From assembly GCA_904066235.2 (NCBI GenBank), contig CAJFCV020000001.1:13449291-13513290 (forward strand): a stretch of 64,000 nucleotides of DNA, in the 5' to 3' direction. The position numbers were made by a program, and so were the translations under genes. The number at the start of each line of letters is the position of its first letter. The first letter of the stretch is position 1. Shown one piece after another: positions 10,484 through 21,952 of the stretch. Under the pieces are notes generated by a model. The model made no database searches. It saw only the letters and a list, made by a program, of their open reading frames with translations, and was not told the origin of the DNA. The DNA is from Bursaphelenchus xylophilus (Eukaryota; Nematoda; Chromadorea; Rhabditida; Aphelenchoididae).

Positions 10484-10993
10484 ATCGAACCTTAAAGAAG
10501 AAACTTGGAATCAAAGAAAGTTAATTCCAATGCAAAGGAAAGTGGGATCGCATTTGTTCGCAAGAAAATATAAAAAGCCAGCGTCTAAAGAACTTAGGGA
10601 CGAGTCTTCCTCTAATGGGTCAAGTTGTTCTCTATTGGAAATGGAGTTTTTTGATGAGATAAAATTAATTTTATTACTTCAACGAATAAAGAAATATTTA
10701 AAAAAAACCATAATCAAGAAAAAAAATCATTGATTTTCGATTTTTTCAAAAAAATATTCAAATCTTTTTTTAAACTTTTTCAAAAACTTGGCGGATTTTT
10801 TCGTCTCGTTTCTCAAAAATATCAATCAAATTCTTCAAATTCCCAGAAAATTCAAAAAATTCAAATTTCCGAAATTATGCAAATTTCACCCCACGTACAT
10901 CTCCACCGAGCAAGCGGTGGCTCAGTTGCTTAGAATTCGTTTCCTCGTGGTCGGTCTGTTCAAAGTCGGTACCGAAAATCGCCACAACGAGCG
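10484..10993. other. AT-rich intergenic region
   Basis: This is low-complexity A/T-rich DNA between the FAM76-like gene and the plus-strand DPNYQ gene. I see no gene. The last 120 bp before 10994 are more GC-rich and should contain the promoter and 5' UTR of the next gene. Confidence 0.5.
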
Positions 10994-13646
10994 ATGTGGA
11001 AGGACGAGCTCTACATCGTCTCATGTGCATTTGCGGCAGGACTCGTACTTGTGGCACATGTGTCTGTAGTGTGCGGGAAAAAGGTAAGAAATTTGGGGGA
11101 GATGTTGGAGATTTTGTAGAGTGATGCTTGAAAAAAGATTTTTAGCACAGTGTGAAATTTCCTTATGATTTTTTCTGCACAGTGCGGAATTTTTTGTAAA
11201 TTTTTTTGCACAGTGCGAAATTTCCTTATGATTTTTTCTGCACAGTGCGGAATTTTTTGTAAATTTTTTTGCACAGTGCGAAATTTCCTTATGATTTTTT
11301 CTGCACAGTGCGGAATTTTTTGTCAATTTTTTTACACAGTGCGAAATTTTCTTACTAATTTTTTGCACAGTGCAAAATTCCCTCATGATCTTTTCTGCAC
11401 AGTGCGGAATTTTTTGTCAATTTTTTTGCACAGTGCGAAATTTTCTTTCTATTTTTTTGCTCAGTGCGAAATTTTCTATTTTTTTGCACAGTGCAAAATT
11501 TTCTTATGATTTTTTTGCACAGTGCGGAGTTTTTTGTCATTTTTTTTGCACAGTGCTAAATTTTCAAAAAAAAAATCCTTGTTTCAGAAGAACAGGCCTC
11601 CTACGCGAAGTGAAGACAATAATGAAGATGACGAAGGTGGTGGCGAGGAGCGTTCTGGCCAGCCCAAAGATAAGAGTAAGAAGGCGCCGGCGGGGGCACC
11701 GCCCCCGGCGAAGCCTGGTGCTCCTCCGCCGCCAAATGGTCCTCGGCCTCCAGATCAAGGTGGAATTGCTGGAACTCATGACCCCAATTATCAGGTAAAA
11801 AATGATATTTATTTTTAACTAGTTTTCGTACAATTTCAGACCCTGAACGCCTTGAATCCAGACATCTTCCAGGACAAGGGTGGAGGAGCTGCTGGAGGAG
11901 CAGGCGCAGGAGCGCCAGCTGCTGGAGCGCCAGGTGGTCCAAAGCCCCCAGCTCAAGGTGGAATGGCGGGAACCCATGATCCTAATTATCAGGTGAGTCA
12001 AAAATTCGAACAACCCTAAGGGCTTTTAGGCTGGTATTTCTAGGGTATCAAAAAAAATTTAAATTTTGACATTTCGTCCAAAAATTGAATATCGCCCATA
12101 GACTAGCTTAAGTACAATTTTATGCCTTTTTCTGCCTAAATTTTTGATGACAAAGGCCTCAAACAAATTGTGGACGAAACGTCAAATTCAAAAAAAAGTC
12201 AAAAAATTCGCAAAAATATAGCCTTTTTTCAGACCCTTGCTGCCGTCGGTGGAGAGTGCTTCCAGGACAAGGGTGGACCTGGCGCTGGAGCCGCAGCCCC
12301 CGCGGGAGGCGCCGGGCCAAAACCCCCGGGTGGTGGTGGAATGGCGGGCACACACGACCCCAACTATCAAACACTGGCCGGAGTGGGCGGTGATGTGTTT
12401 GGACAGGACAAGAAAGGAGCAGGTGGAGGTGGAGCTGCACCAGCAGGCAACGGCCCGAAGGCCCCGGCCAATCCGAATGGGAAGGCGGCCACTCATGATC
12501 CGAACTATCAGGTAAGGGAAAACCTTTTTAATTTTTTTTTATTTTTTTCGGATTTTGGAAAAAAATGAAGACCAAAAGAGAAATTCGACAGCAATTCAAT
12601 TTTTTTTATTTTCAGACCCTTGCCGGAGTTGGAGGAGACGTTTTTGGAGCCGACAAGAAAGGTGGTGGTGGTGGTGCTGCGCCGGGAGGCGGTCCCAAAG
12701 CTCCGGCCAATCAGAATGCCAAGGCCGGCACCCACGATCCCAACTATCAGGTAAGTTTTTTATTTTTTTGGAAAAAGTTCCTTATTTTGGCCACAACAAA
12801 GGTACTCCGCGAACTGCGCCCAAGCTTGGGCATTAAAGTTAGGAAAAAACGCTTCGACCTAGCTGGCACTGAATTACTATAATAGCTCTATAGTTTTATG
12901 GGTACCTACGAAGGCTGTGACGACTCATTTAGTTCCATACGGAGGCAAAAAAATTTAGTTCCGGACATGTTTCATCGTATAAAATGTAAAATCACAGGCT
13001 GCAGCCGTTTTTGAAAGATAAGGTGGTACGTAAAAAAGAAGGTACCTCATTAATTAGATCCACTGTCCGGGCATTGACAACGATGAATTGAGCGTGCACG
13101 CTAAATTTGGGCTAATTCCGACCAGTTTCCGCAAAGTTATAAGTTGTGGCCAAAATAAGGAACTTTTACCCAAATTTCCACATTTTTTTCATCTTCAGAC
13201 CCTTGCCGGAGTCGGTGGCGATGTGTTTGGAAACGACAAGAAAGGTGGTGGTGGTGCGCCGGCCGGCGGTCCCAAAGCTCCAGCCAATCAGAACGCCAAG
13301 GCCGGCACCCACGATCCCAATTACCAGACGCTGGCTGGAGTCGGCGGCGATGTTTTTGGAGGCGACAAGAAGGGCGGGGCTAAGCCGGCGGCACCAGCGG
13401 CGGCACAAAAACCGAAGGCTCCGGCCAATCAGCAGGCTAAGGTAAGGTTTGGAAGGGAGATTTTTTGCAGCCTTATGGCAAGGCTCCAGACCTAAGCTTG
13501 ACTATTCTCCGTATCTGCCCCAAATGAAGGGTACTCGTGAAAATGGCAGTTTTATGTTTGATAAATCTCAATTTCAGGCTGCCACGATGGATCCGAATTA
13601 TCAAACCTTGGCTGGAATGGGTCAAGACGTCTTCAAGAAGAAGTAG
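10994..13646 (+). CDS. Repeat protein of DPNYQTL exon modules, signal-anchored or secreted
   Basis: Function unknown. Exons 10994-11083, 11588-11794, 11840-11992, 12233-12511, 12616-12750, 13199-13441, 13578-13646; every junction is phase 0 (391 aa). Exon 1 encodes a hydrophobic start (about residues 8-26) that may be a signal peptide or anchor. An acidic segment follows, then repeated modules of about 40-50 aa: THDPNYQTLAGVGGDVFG, DKKGG and a Pro/Ala/Gly-rich spacer. There are seven DPNYQTL-type motifs, and introns fall exactly between Q and T except in exons 4 and 6, which hold two units each. The last module ends QDVFKKK. AATAAA is at 13673. I do not recognise a named family. Confidence 0.85.
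11145..11565. repeat. 63-bp tandem repeat built on GCACAGTGC
   Basis: This array occupies most of the first intron of the DPNYQ gene. Units of about 63 bp repeat near 11145, 11208 and 11271 and then become irregular. Each holds two GCACAGTGC words separated by T-rich sequence. Confidence 0.85.
12770..13168. mobile_element. Inverted-repeat element GGAAAAAGTTCC...GGCCACAAC
   Basis: The left end GGAAAAAGTTCCTTATTTTG and the right end CAAAATAAGGAACTTTT mirror each other across about 399 bp, inside the fifth intron of the DPNYQ gene. A sister copy of about 393 bp is at 16036-16428 in an intron of the array gene, and a half copy lies near 24325-24360. Confidence 0.75.
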
Positions 13647-13809
13647 AAGTGAATTGAAGGGTCTTTGGGCGGAATAAACTTTTTTGTAGCATTTTATTCG
13701 ATTGTTTTGTCATAACAAGGTGTTTTGGTTTTATATACGCATTCAATTTGCAGTTATCGGCATCACCCCGGACGATTACTGCCCAAAATGGGGAAATGCG
13801 ACCCCGTAG

Positions 13810-14075
13810 GGAAAATTTTTCGAATTTTTTCGGCAAAAACTTGATTTAGAGGTTTCCGAGGGTGCTGATTTCAAGAATCATGTTCATTTTTTCTGAACTT
13901 TACTAGTTTTTCTTAAGTAGTAGCGTTAAAAAGTCATTTTTTGAAATTTCTCTAAAGACACTCCTAGATCGCGAGCTAGCAAGGTTCAGAAATAACGAAC
14001 ATGATTTTCGAAATCAGCACCCTCAAAAACCCCTGACCCAAGCTTTCCCCGAAAAAATTCAAAAAATTTTCGCAC
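13810..14075. repeat. Imperfect inverted repeat between genes
   Basis: Left words (TTTTTCGAATTTTTTCGGC, AGGGTGCTGATTTC, AATCATGTTC) recur inverted on the right (GAACATGATTTTCG, GAAATCAGCACCCT, CCGAAAAAATTC). It lies between the DPNYQ gene and array copy 1 and has no coding capacity. Confidence 0.6.
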
Positions 14076-14128
14076 CCCAGGGAGTCTCCCTCCTCGTTTC
14101 GGCACTTCGCACACCTTGTTTTTGGCGA

Positions 14129-14323
14129 GAATTTTCTACCACGACTAACATGCCCAATTCCGACCAGTCGAATTGTTATTGAGGAATTGTCGAATTTTCG
14201 AGGAGTTGTCGAAGGAAGAATTGATTTTCCCATGAGAAAATCCCGTTTTACATTGCAACGCATGTGAAAAAGATGCCATCTCCCATCCTCATCCCCCATT
14301 CATTCACTCGGAAACGCATCGAG
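14129..14323 (+). promoter_or_regulatory. Conserved upstream block of array copy 1
   Basis: This block recurs upstream of the array copies: GAATTTTC-ACGA-GGCTAAC, then a GACCGGTCGAATTGTT-like stretch, GAGGAGTTGTCGAAGGA and a palindrome about 55-100 bp before the ATG. Here the palindrome is TTTTCCCATGAGAAAA (14225-14240), with one base changed from the symmetric form. Its promoter role is inferred from position and conservation only. Confidence 0.5.
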
Positions 14324-17300
14324 ATGGTAGGTTGCCAACTTTCACTGCTCCTGCTGTTGATCGTCAACGTTGATGTTCTGCAGGGACAAGTCGTGCAAGG
14401 TTGCGTATATCATTACTCAGTCAATCGAAACAACGTCACTAAGCCTGCGTGCAAGCAAGGCGAGGTGTGTATCGAACTGGGCGTGAAGAACTTCACCGTT
14501 TACGTGGAGGACAACTGTGTAAGTGTGTAATGGGGATGGGGAGACAACCCGAAAACCAGGGGCGTAGCTAAGAGGGGAGGCAGGGGGTACTCCTCTCCGG
14601 GGTAGAAGAACAAAAGTGGTAAGTGGGGACCAAGGTAATTTTCAAAATTTTCTGCACAGTGACTCCCCGCGGGCCAAAAAATTTTGGTCAGCTACGCCCC
14701 TGGCAATGACAAAAAATGGCAAATAGCCTTTCTTGCAACCACAAGGAAGTCACATTTTTCGCGGACGAACTTTGGAACGGGACCTAGTAGATGTCAGTCA
14801 TGATGCGCCTGCGATCATTAGACTGGTTTCCAAGTGTGTTCACGGGGCTTCTCGGCCAAGCAAATCGACCGCAAAATTTAGCCGAAATGCGCAACTGCAG
14901 GTGAAATAAGCCCTTTGAGGGGGCTATTCGCTCGTCTCGGCTTAACTTTGCGGTCGATTTTCTCGGCCGAGAAGCCCCATAAGCACATTTGAAAAACGTT
15001 TTCTGATCACAGACGCTTCACGCTTCAAACCCACTAAGTCCCGTTCCAAAGTCCGTCTGCAAAAAATGTAACTTCCCTTGTTAGACAAGTTATTCTGGGA
15101 TTTTTTTCAGGATTACTTTAATCCGTTCGATTACATGAGCGTTGTATCGAGTGAGTTGTGTGTTGCACGGTTTATGTACAAATTTAGGATACGAAGGCGG
15201 ACGATTTTACAAGTATGATAAGGTGCAGCGAAAAACGGGCAAACGTTAGTAAGGGTTTCTTCCCGCCTTGGTTTAAGTTCTTGTTGTTGAGCTAAATAAG
15301 ATATTTTAGCAACCTACCTCCTCTTACTTGGTCTTCCCGCCACCAGATCCCATCCTACCATGATCCGCAGTTCTTCGCGCAGCTTTTCACGAACAGCGTC
15401 GAGATTGTCTCAATGGGGTAAGTCCGAAAAAACCGGAGCTTAACGACCTGCGTTGGTGGGTGAGCCTAAATCGCTGCTGAATTTCGGCCATAATTTTGCA
15501 GCAGGCGACTCGGTGAACTTTATGGTAAAGACCTTCATCGCATCCAAACAACACTGGATTCCAAGTTGAGCCTTGATGAAGTGAAGCGCGCCTTTGTCTA
15601 CAAGGAGTACCTGTTCATCAATCCGACGAAAGCCGTCGACTTTAGAGTTCTCTACGAGCAGAAGGGACCCTTTGACGGCGATATAAACAGACCAGGACTC
15701 CTTGTGGAGCACAATGTTGGCCTGATCGACCCCAAGGACATCCCCAACGAACACATTGACAAGAATTTCCTGCGTCTGATTCTCAAACAATGCTTTGTAA
15801 GTTTGGGAAAAGCAATATGTATTTGTAACCAGCCGTGCAGTGTCTGCACGCTTTATGACAATACTGACCACTGCAGCCTATGTGTATTTTCGTATTTCAG
15901 AAAACCGACAAATACTGTTCGTTGGATATCAAAACGGAATCCTTGGACCTTCAAGATTACCCAGTTGCGTTCACCAACGACGACCTGGTTCTGGAGTCCT
16001 TTTGGTTCCAGTAAGTTCGCCTGCTCCGATTTTTGGGAAAAAGTTCCTTATTCTGGCCACAACAAATTTACTCTGCGAGCTGCTGTCAAGCTTGTGGACT
16101 AAAGTTAGGAAAAAAGGTTTCGATCCAGCTTGTTCGGGCTGATTATATCGTCTAGATGATTTTTTAAGTTACTCCTAAGAATCGAGTTGTTTTCCGACCG
16201 AAAAAATATTTTCTCGTCATTATTTTACTTCCTTTGTCAAGTTTGACACTTCGTTTGGACGAAACTCCAAAGTGAGCGGGAAACATTTTTCTTCTACTTA
16301 TTTCGGGTAGCCGTTCGACGTTCTTGCGTTTTGAATTATAAACTAAAGCGTCGTGAATTTCGGCCAATGCTGGCTATTTTGCACGGGGTTATACGTTGTG
16401 GCCAGAATCAAGAACTTTTACCGTGTTTTACGCCTACGTTTAGAAGAAACTGCGAAATGCTTCCGATGTACCGTATTCGGCACAAGAAAACGGCTCCGAA
16501 GTAAGTCGGATTTTGGGTAGGCGAATTTGGAATTTTTAGCGTGATTTTCGACTTCCCCAACGTTGAGAGAATCGTAACGCATGGACAAAGGCTTTGGTGG
16601 AGGTACCAGAATAGTCCTTGGTAAGTCGGCCAAACAAATTCCTGGAAAACAACAGAATAAAAACCGAACGCACTTTTTGGACAAGTGCGTAGACATTTTT
16701 CGCGGCGCACAATGCATTCTTCTTCTATTTGCACCGTGCAATTGTTGTCGCGGCCCAAAATGCGCGGAGGCGTAGTTGAAAAAAGCTTACGTCGTTTTTG
16801 TGGTGTTGCGAGAAAAGTTCGGAGGATTTTTTCACCCTCACAAACCAAAAATGGCAGCTAATATTTAGATATTCTGAATCAGAAAAATTTTGAAAATTTT
16901 TTTCATCGTATGTCACACCTCATTTTTCTCAATTTGAAAAATTTTTTCATCGTATAAGATGTCACACCCCATTTTTCTCAATTTGAAAAATTTTTTCATC
17001 GTATAAGAAGTCACACCTCATTTTTTCAATTTGAAAAATTTTTTCATCGTATAAGATGTCACACCTCATTTTTCAATTTGAAAAATTTTTTCATCGTATA
17101 AGATGAGATGTCACACCTCATTTTTCTCAATTTGAAAAATTTTTTCATCGTATAAGACGTCACACCTCATTTTTTCAATTTGAAAAAAGAGGGAAAATTC
17201 AGAAAAGGGGGAGAGTTCTGCCGCAACGGTGAAAATGCTGATAGCAACAGAGGAAGTGCTCATGGCGCTTGGGGTACTTCCCTCTGATTGTGAAATCTCT

Positions 17301-17659
17301 TCTGAAGAAACACTTCCTTGTAGACTTTTTTTAGGCAGTGGTCGAAATTTTACTACACAAGACGTGGTATCCTGCCTATTATCCAGCCAAACGATCCCTT
17401 TTACGATTTCGTCAAACAGTTCACAACTCCCGCCCCAACGACTACACCTCGCCCACCACCAACCACCACCACTCTGAAGCCCGTCCCGGCCGGTCCCGCC
17501 CCAGAATTCCTTGAAATCGAGGAGGATACGGTGGAATATGAGAGCGACTACGTGATCGAACCCATAATTGCGAATAATGGACCGGCGATTTCGCGCCTTC
17601 CCGTCATCTATTACATGTTTGGTTATATCACTGTTTACTTGAAAGGTTACATTATGTAA
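14324..17659 (+). CDS. Array family copy 1: secreted/anchored protein of unknown function
   Basis: I do not recognise this family. Nine exons: 14324-14518, 15111-15150, 15188-15248, 15310-15417, 15502-15796, 15901-16010, 16444-16500, 16540-16620, 17335-17659; phase is kept throughout (423 aa). Order: signal peptide (MVGCQLSLLLLLIVNV, cleavage near LQGQ); Cys and N-glycosylation region (NVTK, NFTV); a tyrosine-rich stretch; a central domain with RAFVYKEYLF, NVGLIDPKDIPNEHID and KYCSLDIKTESLDLQ; MLPMYRIRHKKTAP; VIFDFPNVE; a linker rich in PTTT and PPP; and a hydrophobic tail (SRLPVIYYMFGYITVYL) that could be a membrane segment or GPI signal. AATAAA is at 17689. Introns 1, 6 and 8 are enlarged by a foldback element, an inverted repeat and a minisatellite. 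Confidence 0.85.
14553..14703. mobile_element. Inverted-repeat element CCAGGGGCGTAGCTAA
   Basis: The left CCAGGGGCGTAGCTAAG and the right TCAGCTACGCCCCTGG mirror each other across about 150 bp in intron 1 of copy 1. Fragments of it recur in intron 1 of copy 2 (18828-18845 and around 19230-19360). Confidence 0.65.
14741..15081. mobile_element. Foldback element with ACAAGG(G)AAGT ends
   Basis: This foldback of about 341 bp starts ACAAGGAAGTCACATTTTTC and ends GTAACTTCCCTTGT. Its ends match those of the collagen-intron palindrome. The centre carries a second symmetry (GGGGCTTCTCGGCC and GGCCGAGAAGCCCC). A fragment of the same element is at 19360-19440. Confidence 0.75.
16036..16428. mobile_element. 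Inverted-repeat element GGAAAAAGTTCC...GGCCACAAC, copy 2
   Basis: Ends GGAAAAAGTTCCTTATTCTG and CAGAATCAAGAACTTTT; about 393 bp. It fills intron 6 of array copy 1 and belongs to the same family as 12770-13168. Confidence 0.7.
16900..17190. repeat. Minisatellite of about 50-56 bp units
   Basis: At least five units of TCACACCTCATTTTT-CTCAATTTGAAAAATTTTTTCATCGTATAAGATG (shown in parts) lie in intron 8 of copy 1. Unit length varies by a few bases. Related single units are at 12968-12990 and 61550-61600. It follows a fragment (16790-16900) of the element family found in introns of btf-1 and the peptide transporter. Confidence 0.85.
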
Positions 17660-17746
17660 TAGAGACGGTGTTCATCCAGGGGACACCGAATAAAATTGTT
17701 ACACATACGGCTTTTTCAGAATTTCTTATTTCAAAACTCGTCGTTT

Positions 17747-18118
17747 TCAAGAATTTTCCACGACGGCTAACATGACCAAACCCGACCGCACGTCAATCCA
17801 GCGCATTTCCGGAACCGTTTCGAAACTTCGCATCGTTTTCATTGATTTAAAAGAGAGACGAAATGTCGCGAAATTATCGGCACTTTTTCTCGCCCGAAAT
17901 AATTGCTTTTTCTCGAAAAGAAAGAAGAAAAATAAGAAAATGCTTTTTATCGGATTGTGACATTTCGTTTTGAACGAATCACCAAAAAGGGGTGGGAAAT
18001 TTTTTCTTCTATTTTGGATTGACGTGGACCGGTTGAATCGTTTTCGAGGAACTGTCGAATTTTCGAGGAGTTTTCGAAGGAAGAATTGATCTTCCCATGG
18101 GAAAATCCCGATTGTTTT
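17747..18118 (+). promoter_or_regulatory. Orphan copy of the array upstream block
   Basis: The block GAATTTTCCACGACGGCTAA ... GAGGAGTTTTCGAAGGAAG ... CTTCCCATGGGAAAATCCC matches the upstream blocks of the array genes, but no exon 1 follows it. The middle (about 17790-18010) is a repeated insert also seen at 18850-19080 and 25300-25510. It is probably left from a lost gene copy. Confidence 0.5.
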
Positions 18119-18525
18119 AGACAAGAAATGTTGTCATAAAGCAATTTCAGCGCCTTCTGAGTGATATTTCTTACTGAAAAAGGTCCTATTTTGATCCTAT
18201 CAAGGATGTTGACAAGTTCATAGACCGAGTAATGAATTTGAGCATTGGCAGTGTAAATTTATCATCAATGATTCAAGATTTCAGAGTAAAAACCTCAATT
18301 TCCGAAAGAATACAGAGTGCAAACCAAAGTACAGTAAAAATTGCCGGGACTATGTCGCGAGTATTGTAATTTCATTGCTTTTTCATATTTTTTCGTCTCA
18401 AAATTGGTTGTTTTCGGCGAGAATTTTCTACGACGACTAACATGAGCAAACCTGACCGGTCGAATTGTTATTGAGGAATTGTCGAATTTTCGAGGAGTTA
18501 TCGAGGAAGAATTGATTTTCCCATG

Positions 18526-18541
18526 GGAAAATCCCTTTCCA
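18526..18541. promoter_or_regulatory. Perfect palindrome TTTTCCCATGGGAAAA upstream of copy 2
   Basis: This 16-bp perfect palindrome lies 54 bp before the start codon of copy 2. The same or a near-identical word occurs upstream of the other copies: 14225, 22026, 24435, 25761, 28822 (approximate), 32235 and 35413. It could be a dimeric factor site; that is an inference. Confidence 0.5.
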
Positions 18542-18595
18542 CGGATACTGTCTCCCTTCCTCATCCCCCATTCATTCTCCCGGAAGCGGATCGAG

Positions 18596-21343
18596 ATGGA
18601 AGGTTGCCAACTCTGTCTGCTCCTGCTGTTGATCGTCAACGTTGACGTTCTGCAAGGACAAGTAGTGGAAAATTGCCAAGCTCATTACTCGGTCAATGGA
18701 AACAACGTCACTAAGCCTGCGTGCAGGCCGGGCGAGGTGTGTATCGAACTGGACGTGAAGAACTTCACCGTTTACGTGGAGGACAATTGTGTAAGTGTGT
18801 AATGGGATGGGGAGACAACCCGAGGACCAAGGGCGTAGCTAGGGGTCGAAACTTCGTACCGTTTTCATTGATTTAAAAGAGAGACGAAATCTCGCAAAAT
18901 TATCGGCATTTTTTCTCGCCCGAAATAATTGCTTTTTCTCGAAAATGAAGAAGAAAGATAAGAAAATGCTTTTTATCGGATAGTTACATTTCGTTTTGAA
19001 TGAATCGCCAAAAAGGGGCGGGGATTTTTTTCTATTTTGGATTGCAACCCAAAATAGAGCAAAAATGTCTCCCGCCCACTTTTGAATTTCGTCCAAACGA
19101 AGTGTCAAAATTCACAAAAGAAATAAATGAATTCCGGGAAAAATATTTTTTGATCGGAAAACCACACGAAAAATTCATTTTTGACATTTCGTTTGAATTC
19201 AACCGGTGCTAGGTGGGCGAAGCGCCGAAACGAGGCGGGAGACTCCCTGGGTTGCAGAAGGGTATCCCCCTCCCAGGCCGGGGTCGAAAAAAATGGTAAG
19301 GGGGGGGGACCAAGGTAATTTTCGAGCCGCAAGAATTTTGTACACAGTGAACCCCCCTTCCAAATGTGTTTACGGGGTTCCACGGCCGAAAAAATCGACC
19401 GCAAAGTCTAGCCGAAGTGAGCGAGTAATCCCCTCCCTATTTTCAGGACTACGTCAATCCGTTCGATTACATGAGCGTTGTATCGAGTGAGTTTTGTGTC
19501 GCACATCAGTTTATGGACGAATTTAGGATACGAAGGCGGAGGAAACTTTATTACCATCAACACGGTTGGTGATAGAGTGCAGCGGAAGACGGGCAAACGT
19601 TAGTAAGGGTTTTTCCGCGTCTTTGTGGAGGTTCTGTTTTGAAAATACAAGAAGGCAAATTTAGTAATGACCCGCCTCTCAGTTGGTCTTCCCGCCATCA
19701 GATCCCATCCTACCATGTCCCGCAGTTCTTCGCGCAGCTGTTCACGAACAGCGTCGAGATTGTCTCAATGGGGTAAGTCCGAAAAACCCGGAGCTTAACG
19801 ACCTGCGTTGGTGGGTCACGATGGGCAGCTGGGTCAGTCTTTAGTCAGGAGAAACAAAAGCTCGAGGACCCGCATTGCCGGTCAGCCCCGAATCCCTATT
19901 GAACTGTATGCATAATTCTTCAGTGGACCAATCGGTAAAGAAAAGGGTGAAGACGTCTTTCGCATCCAAACCATGCTGGATGATGCGTTGTCCCTCGACC
20001 AAGTGAAGCGCGCCTTTGTCTTCAAGGAGTACCTGTTCCTCAGTCCGACGAAAGCCGTCGACTTTAGGCTTCTCTACGAGCGGAAGGGACCCTTCGTCGG
20101 CGATAGATTCAGACCAGGACAACTTGTGGAGAACAATGTTGGCCTGATCGATCCCCAGGACATCCCCAACGAACACATAGACATCAATTTCCTGAATCTG
20201 ATCCTCAATCAATGCTTTGTAAGTTTGGGAAAAGTAATACTGCTAACTAGGAGAGCAACAAGACTTTGCATGTTTGCACGGTGCGCCGTCGCGCGAAGAA
20301 CTTGTCGCACGGCGACGAGTAAATTTCGCGGAGTGCGGGACTTTTTGGCTCGCCTAGTACGGTGCGTTGGCGACAGACCCCTAAACCAAGTTTTTTTCAA
20401 ATATCGATCGAATTCACACTCACAACAGAATTTTTCGTGTGGTTTTTCGATGGAAAATATTTTATTTCTTTTGTCAATTGTGACACTTCGTTTGGACGAA
20501 ACTCAAAAGTGGGCGGGACACATTTTTGTTCTATTTCGGGTTGCCGTGTGCCGCGGCGATGAAAGGCGGAATAAAGTCTACGCATTTTATAAAAATACTT
20601 ACCGCAGTACCCGGCCTATATTTTCGTATTTCAGAAAACCGACAAGTACTGTTCGTTGGATATCAAAACGGAATCCTTGGACCTGCAAGATTATCCAGTG
20701 GCCTTCACCTACGACGATCTGGTTCTGGAGTCCTTTTGGTTCCAGTAAGTTCGTCTGCTCCGTGTTTTTATGCCTACCTTTAGAAGATACTGCGAAATGC
20801 TTCCGATGTACCGTATTCGGCACAAGAAAACTGCTCCGAAGTAAGTGGAATTTTGAGTTGGCTGAGTTGGAATTTTTAGCGTGATTTTCGACTTCCCCAA
20901 TGTTGAGGGCATCGTAACGCATGGAAAAGTGTTTCGGTGGTAAGCATTACACTCTATCTGTTTAGGCTACTAGTAAGGGAGTTCTTCATAGGAAATCTGC
21001 AAAAAGATTTTTCAGGGAGCAATATGATATTCACCCGTACACAAGACGTGGTATCCTGCCTGTAATCCAGCCGAAAGATCCCTTTCACGACTTCGTCAAA
21101 CAGTTCACAACTCCTGCCCCAACGACCACAACCCGCCCACCACCAACCACCACCACTCTGAAGCCCGTCCCGGCCGGTCCCGCCCCAAAATTCCTTGTAA
21201 TCGAGGAGGACTCGGTGGAATTAGACGGCGGCAGCGTGATCGAACCCCCAATCTCGAAGAATGAACCGGCGATCTCGAGCCTTCCCGTCATCTACTACAT
21301 GATTGGCTATATCATTTTTAACTTGAAAATTTGGAATATGTAA
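18596..21343 (+). CDS. Array family copy 2: secreted/anchored protein of unknown function
   Basis: Nine exons: 18596-18790, 19447-19486, 19527-19602, 19665-19772, 19924-20218, 20635-20744, 20784-20840, 20880-20939, 21016-21343; 422 aa with no stop or frameshift. It has the same layout as copy 1. Differences: exon 3 is 15 bp longer and lacks the FYKYDK-like words (it reads NFITINTVGD), and exon 8 is shortened, ending HGKVFRW. The tail is SSLPVIYYMIGYIIFNL. AATAAA is at 21386. A plus-strand open frame of about 300 codons across exon 5 and its intron is read-through of the intron, not a longer gene. Confidence 0.85.
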
Positions 21344-21952
21344 CAGAGACGGCATATAAAATTGTAAGTATTGGTAGAAAGAGAGAATAAAATGTTTATA
21401 AATGGCTAATTGGAATCGATCTGTATTCAATAGACTTACGTTTATTGCTATCATCTGTTTTCGGGACAATTGAAGTATTTTGATAGAATACGAATTTTCC
21501 TGTGGCATTAAGACCGAAAAAGAATTTTCTCGGAAACAGTTTATTTCTCTTCTATTTTTCTCTTATTTTATTTCGTTTATCAATTGTGACACTTCGTTTG
21601 GACGAAACTCAAAAGTGGGCGCTAGACTCTTTTGTTTTGTATTGCCGTGCGAAGCTCAAGCGCCAGCTTAGGTTTATTTTTTTCAACTGTTTCCAGGAGA
21701 ATTGAAGGATTTTGATGGAGTACGCCTTTTTATCATGTTATATTTGGAATCTGCGCCATCGATTACCACACTTTTGACCTTTTTGGCCATTTCGGGCAAA
21801 AATCGAAAGAGACCCTCGATTCCGGGGTCTCTTTCTAAAGAAACCGCGCACAGTGAAAATCAGAGCAATGTAAAGATTTCTGGAACTTTATGTCGCGACT
21901 ATTATTATTTCACTGCTTTTTCAGAATTCTTTACGTCAAAACTCGTCGTTTT

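Noticed and set aside
11145..11565. Regular short repeats that resemble a CRISPR array
   Set aside because: This is a eukaryotic intron with 63-bp tandem units, near-identical spacers and no cas genes; it is a minisatellite.
19973..20884. 303-codon open frame in array copy 2
   Set aside because: It starts inside exon 5 and reads through intron 6 into exon 6 in a different frame. Sister copies show that exon 5 splices at 20218.
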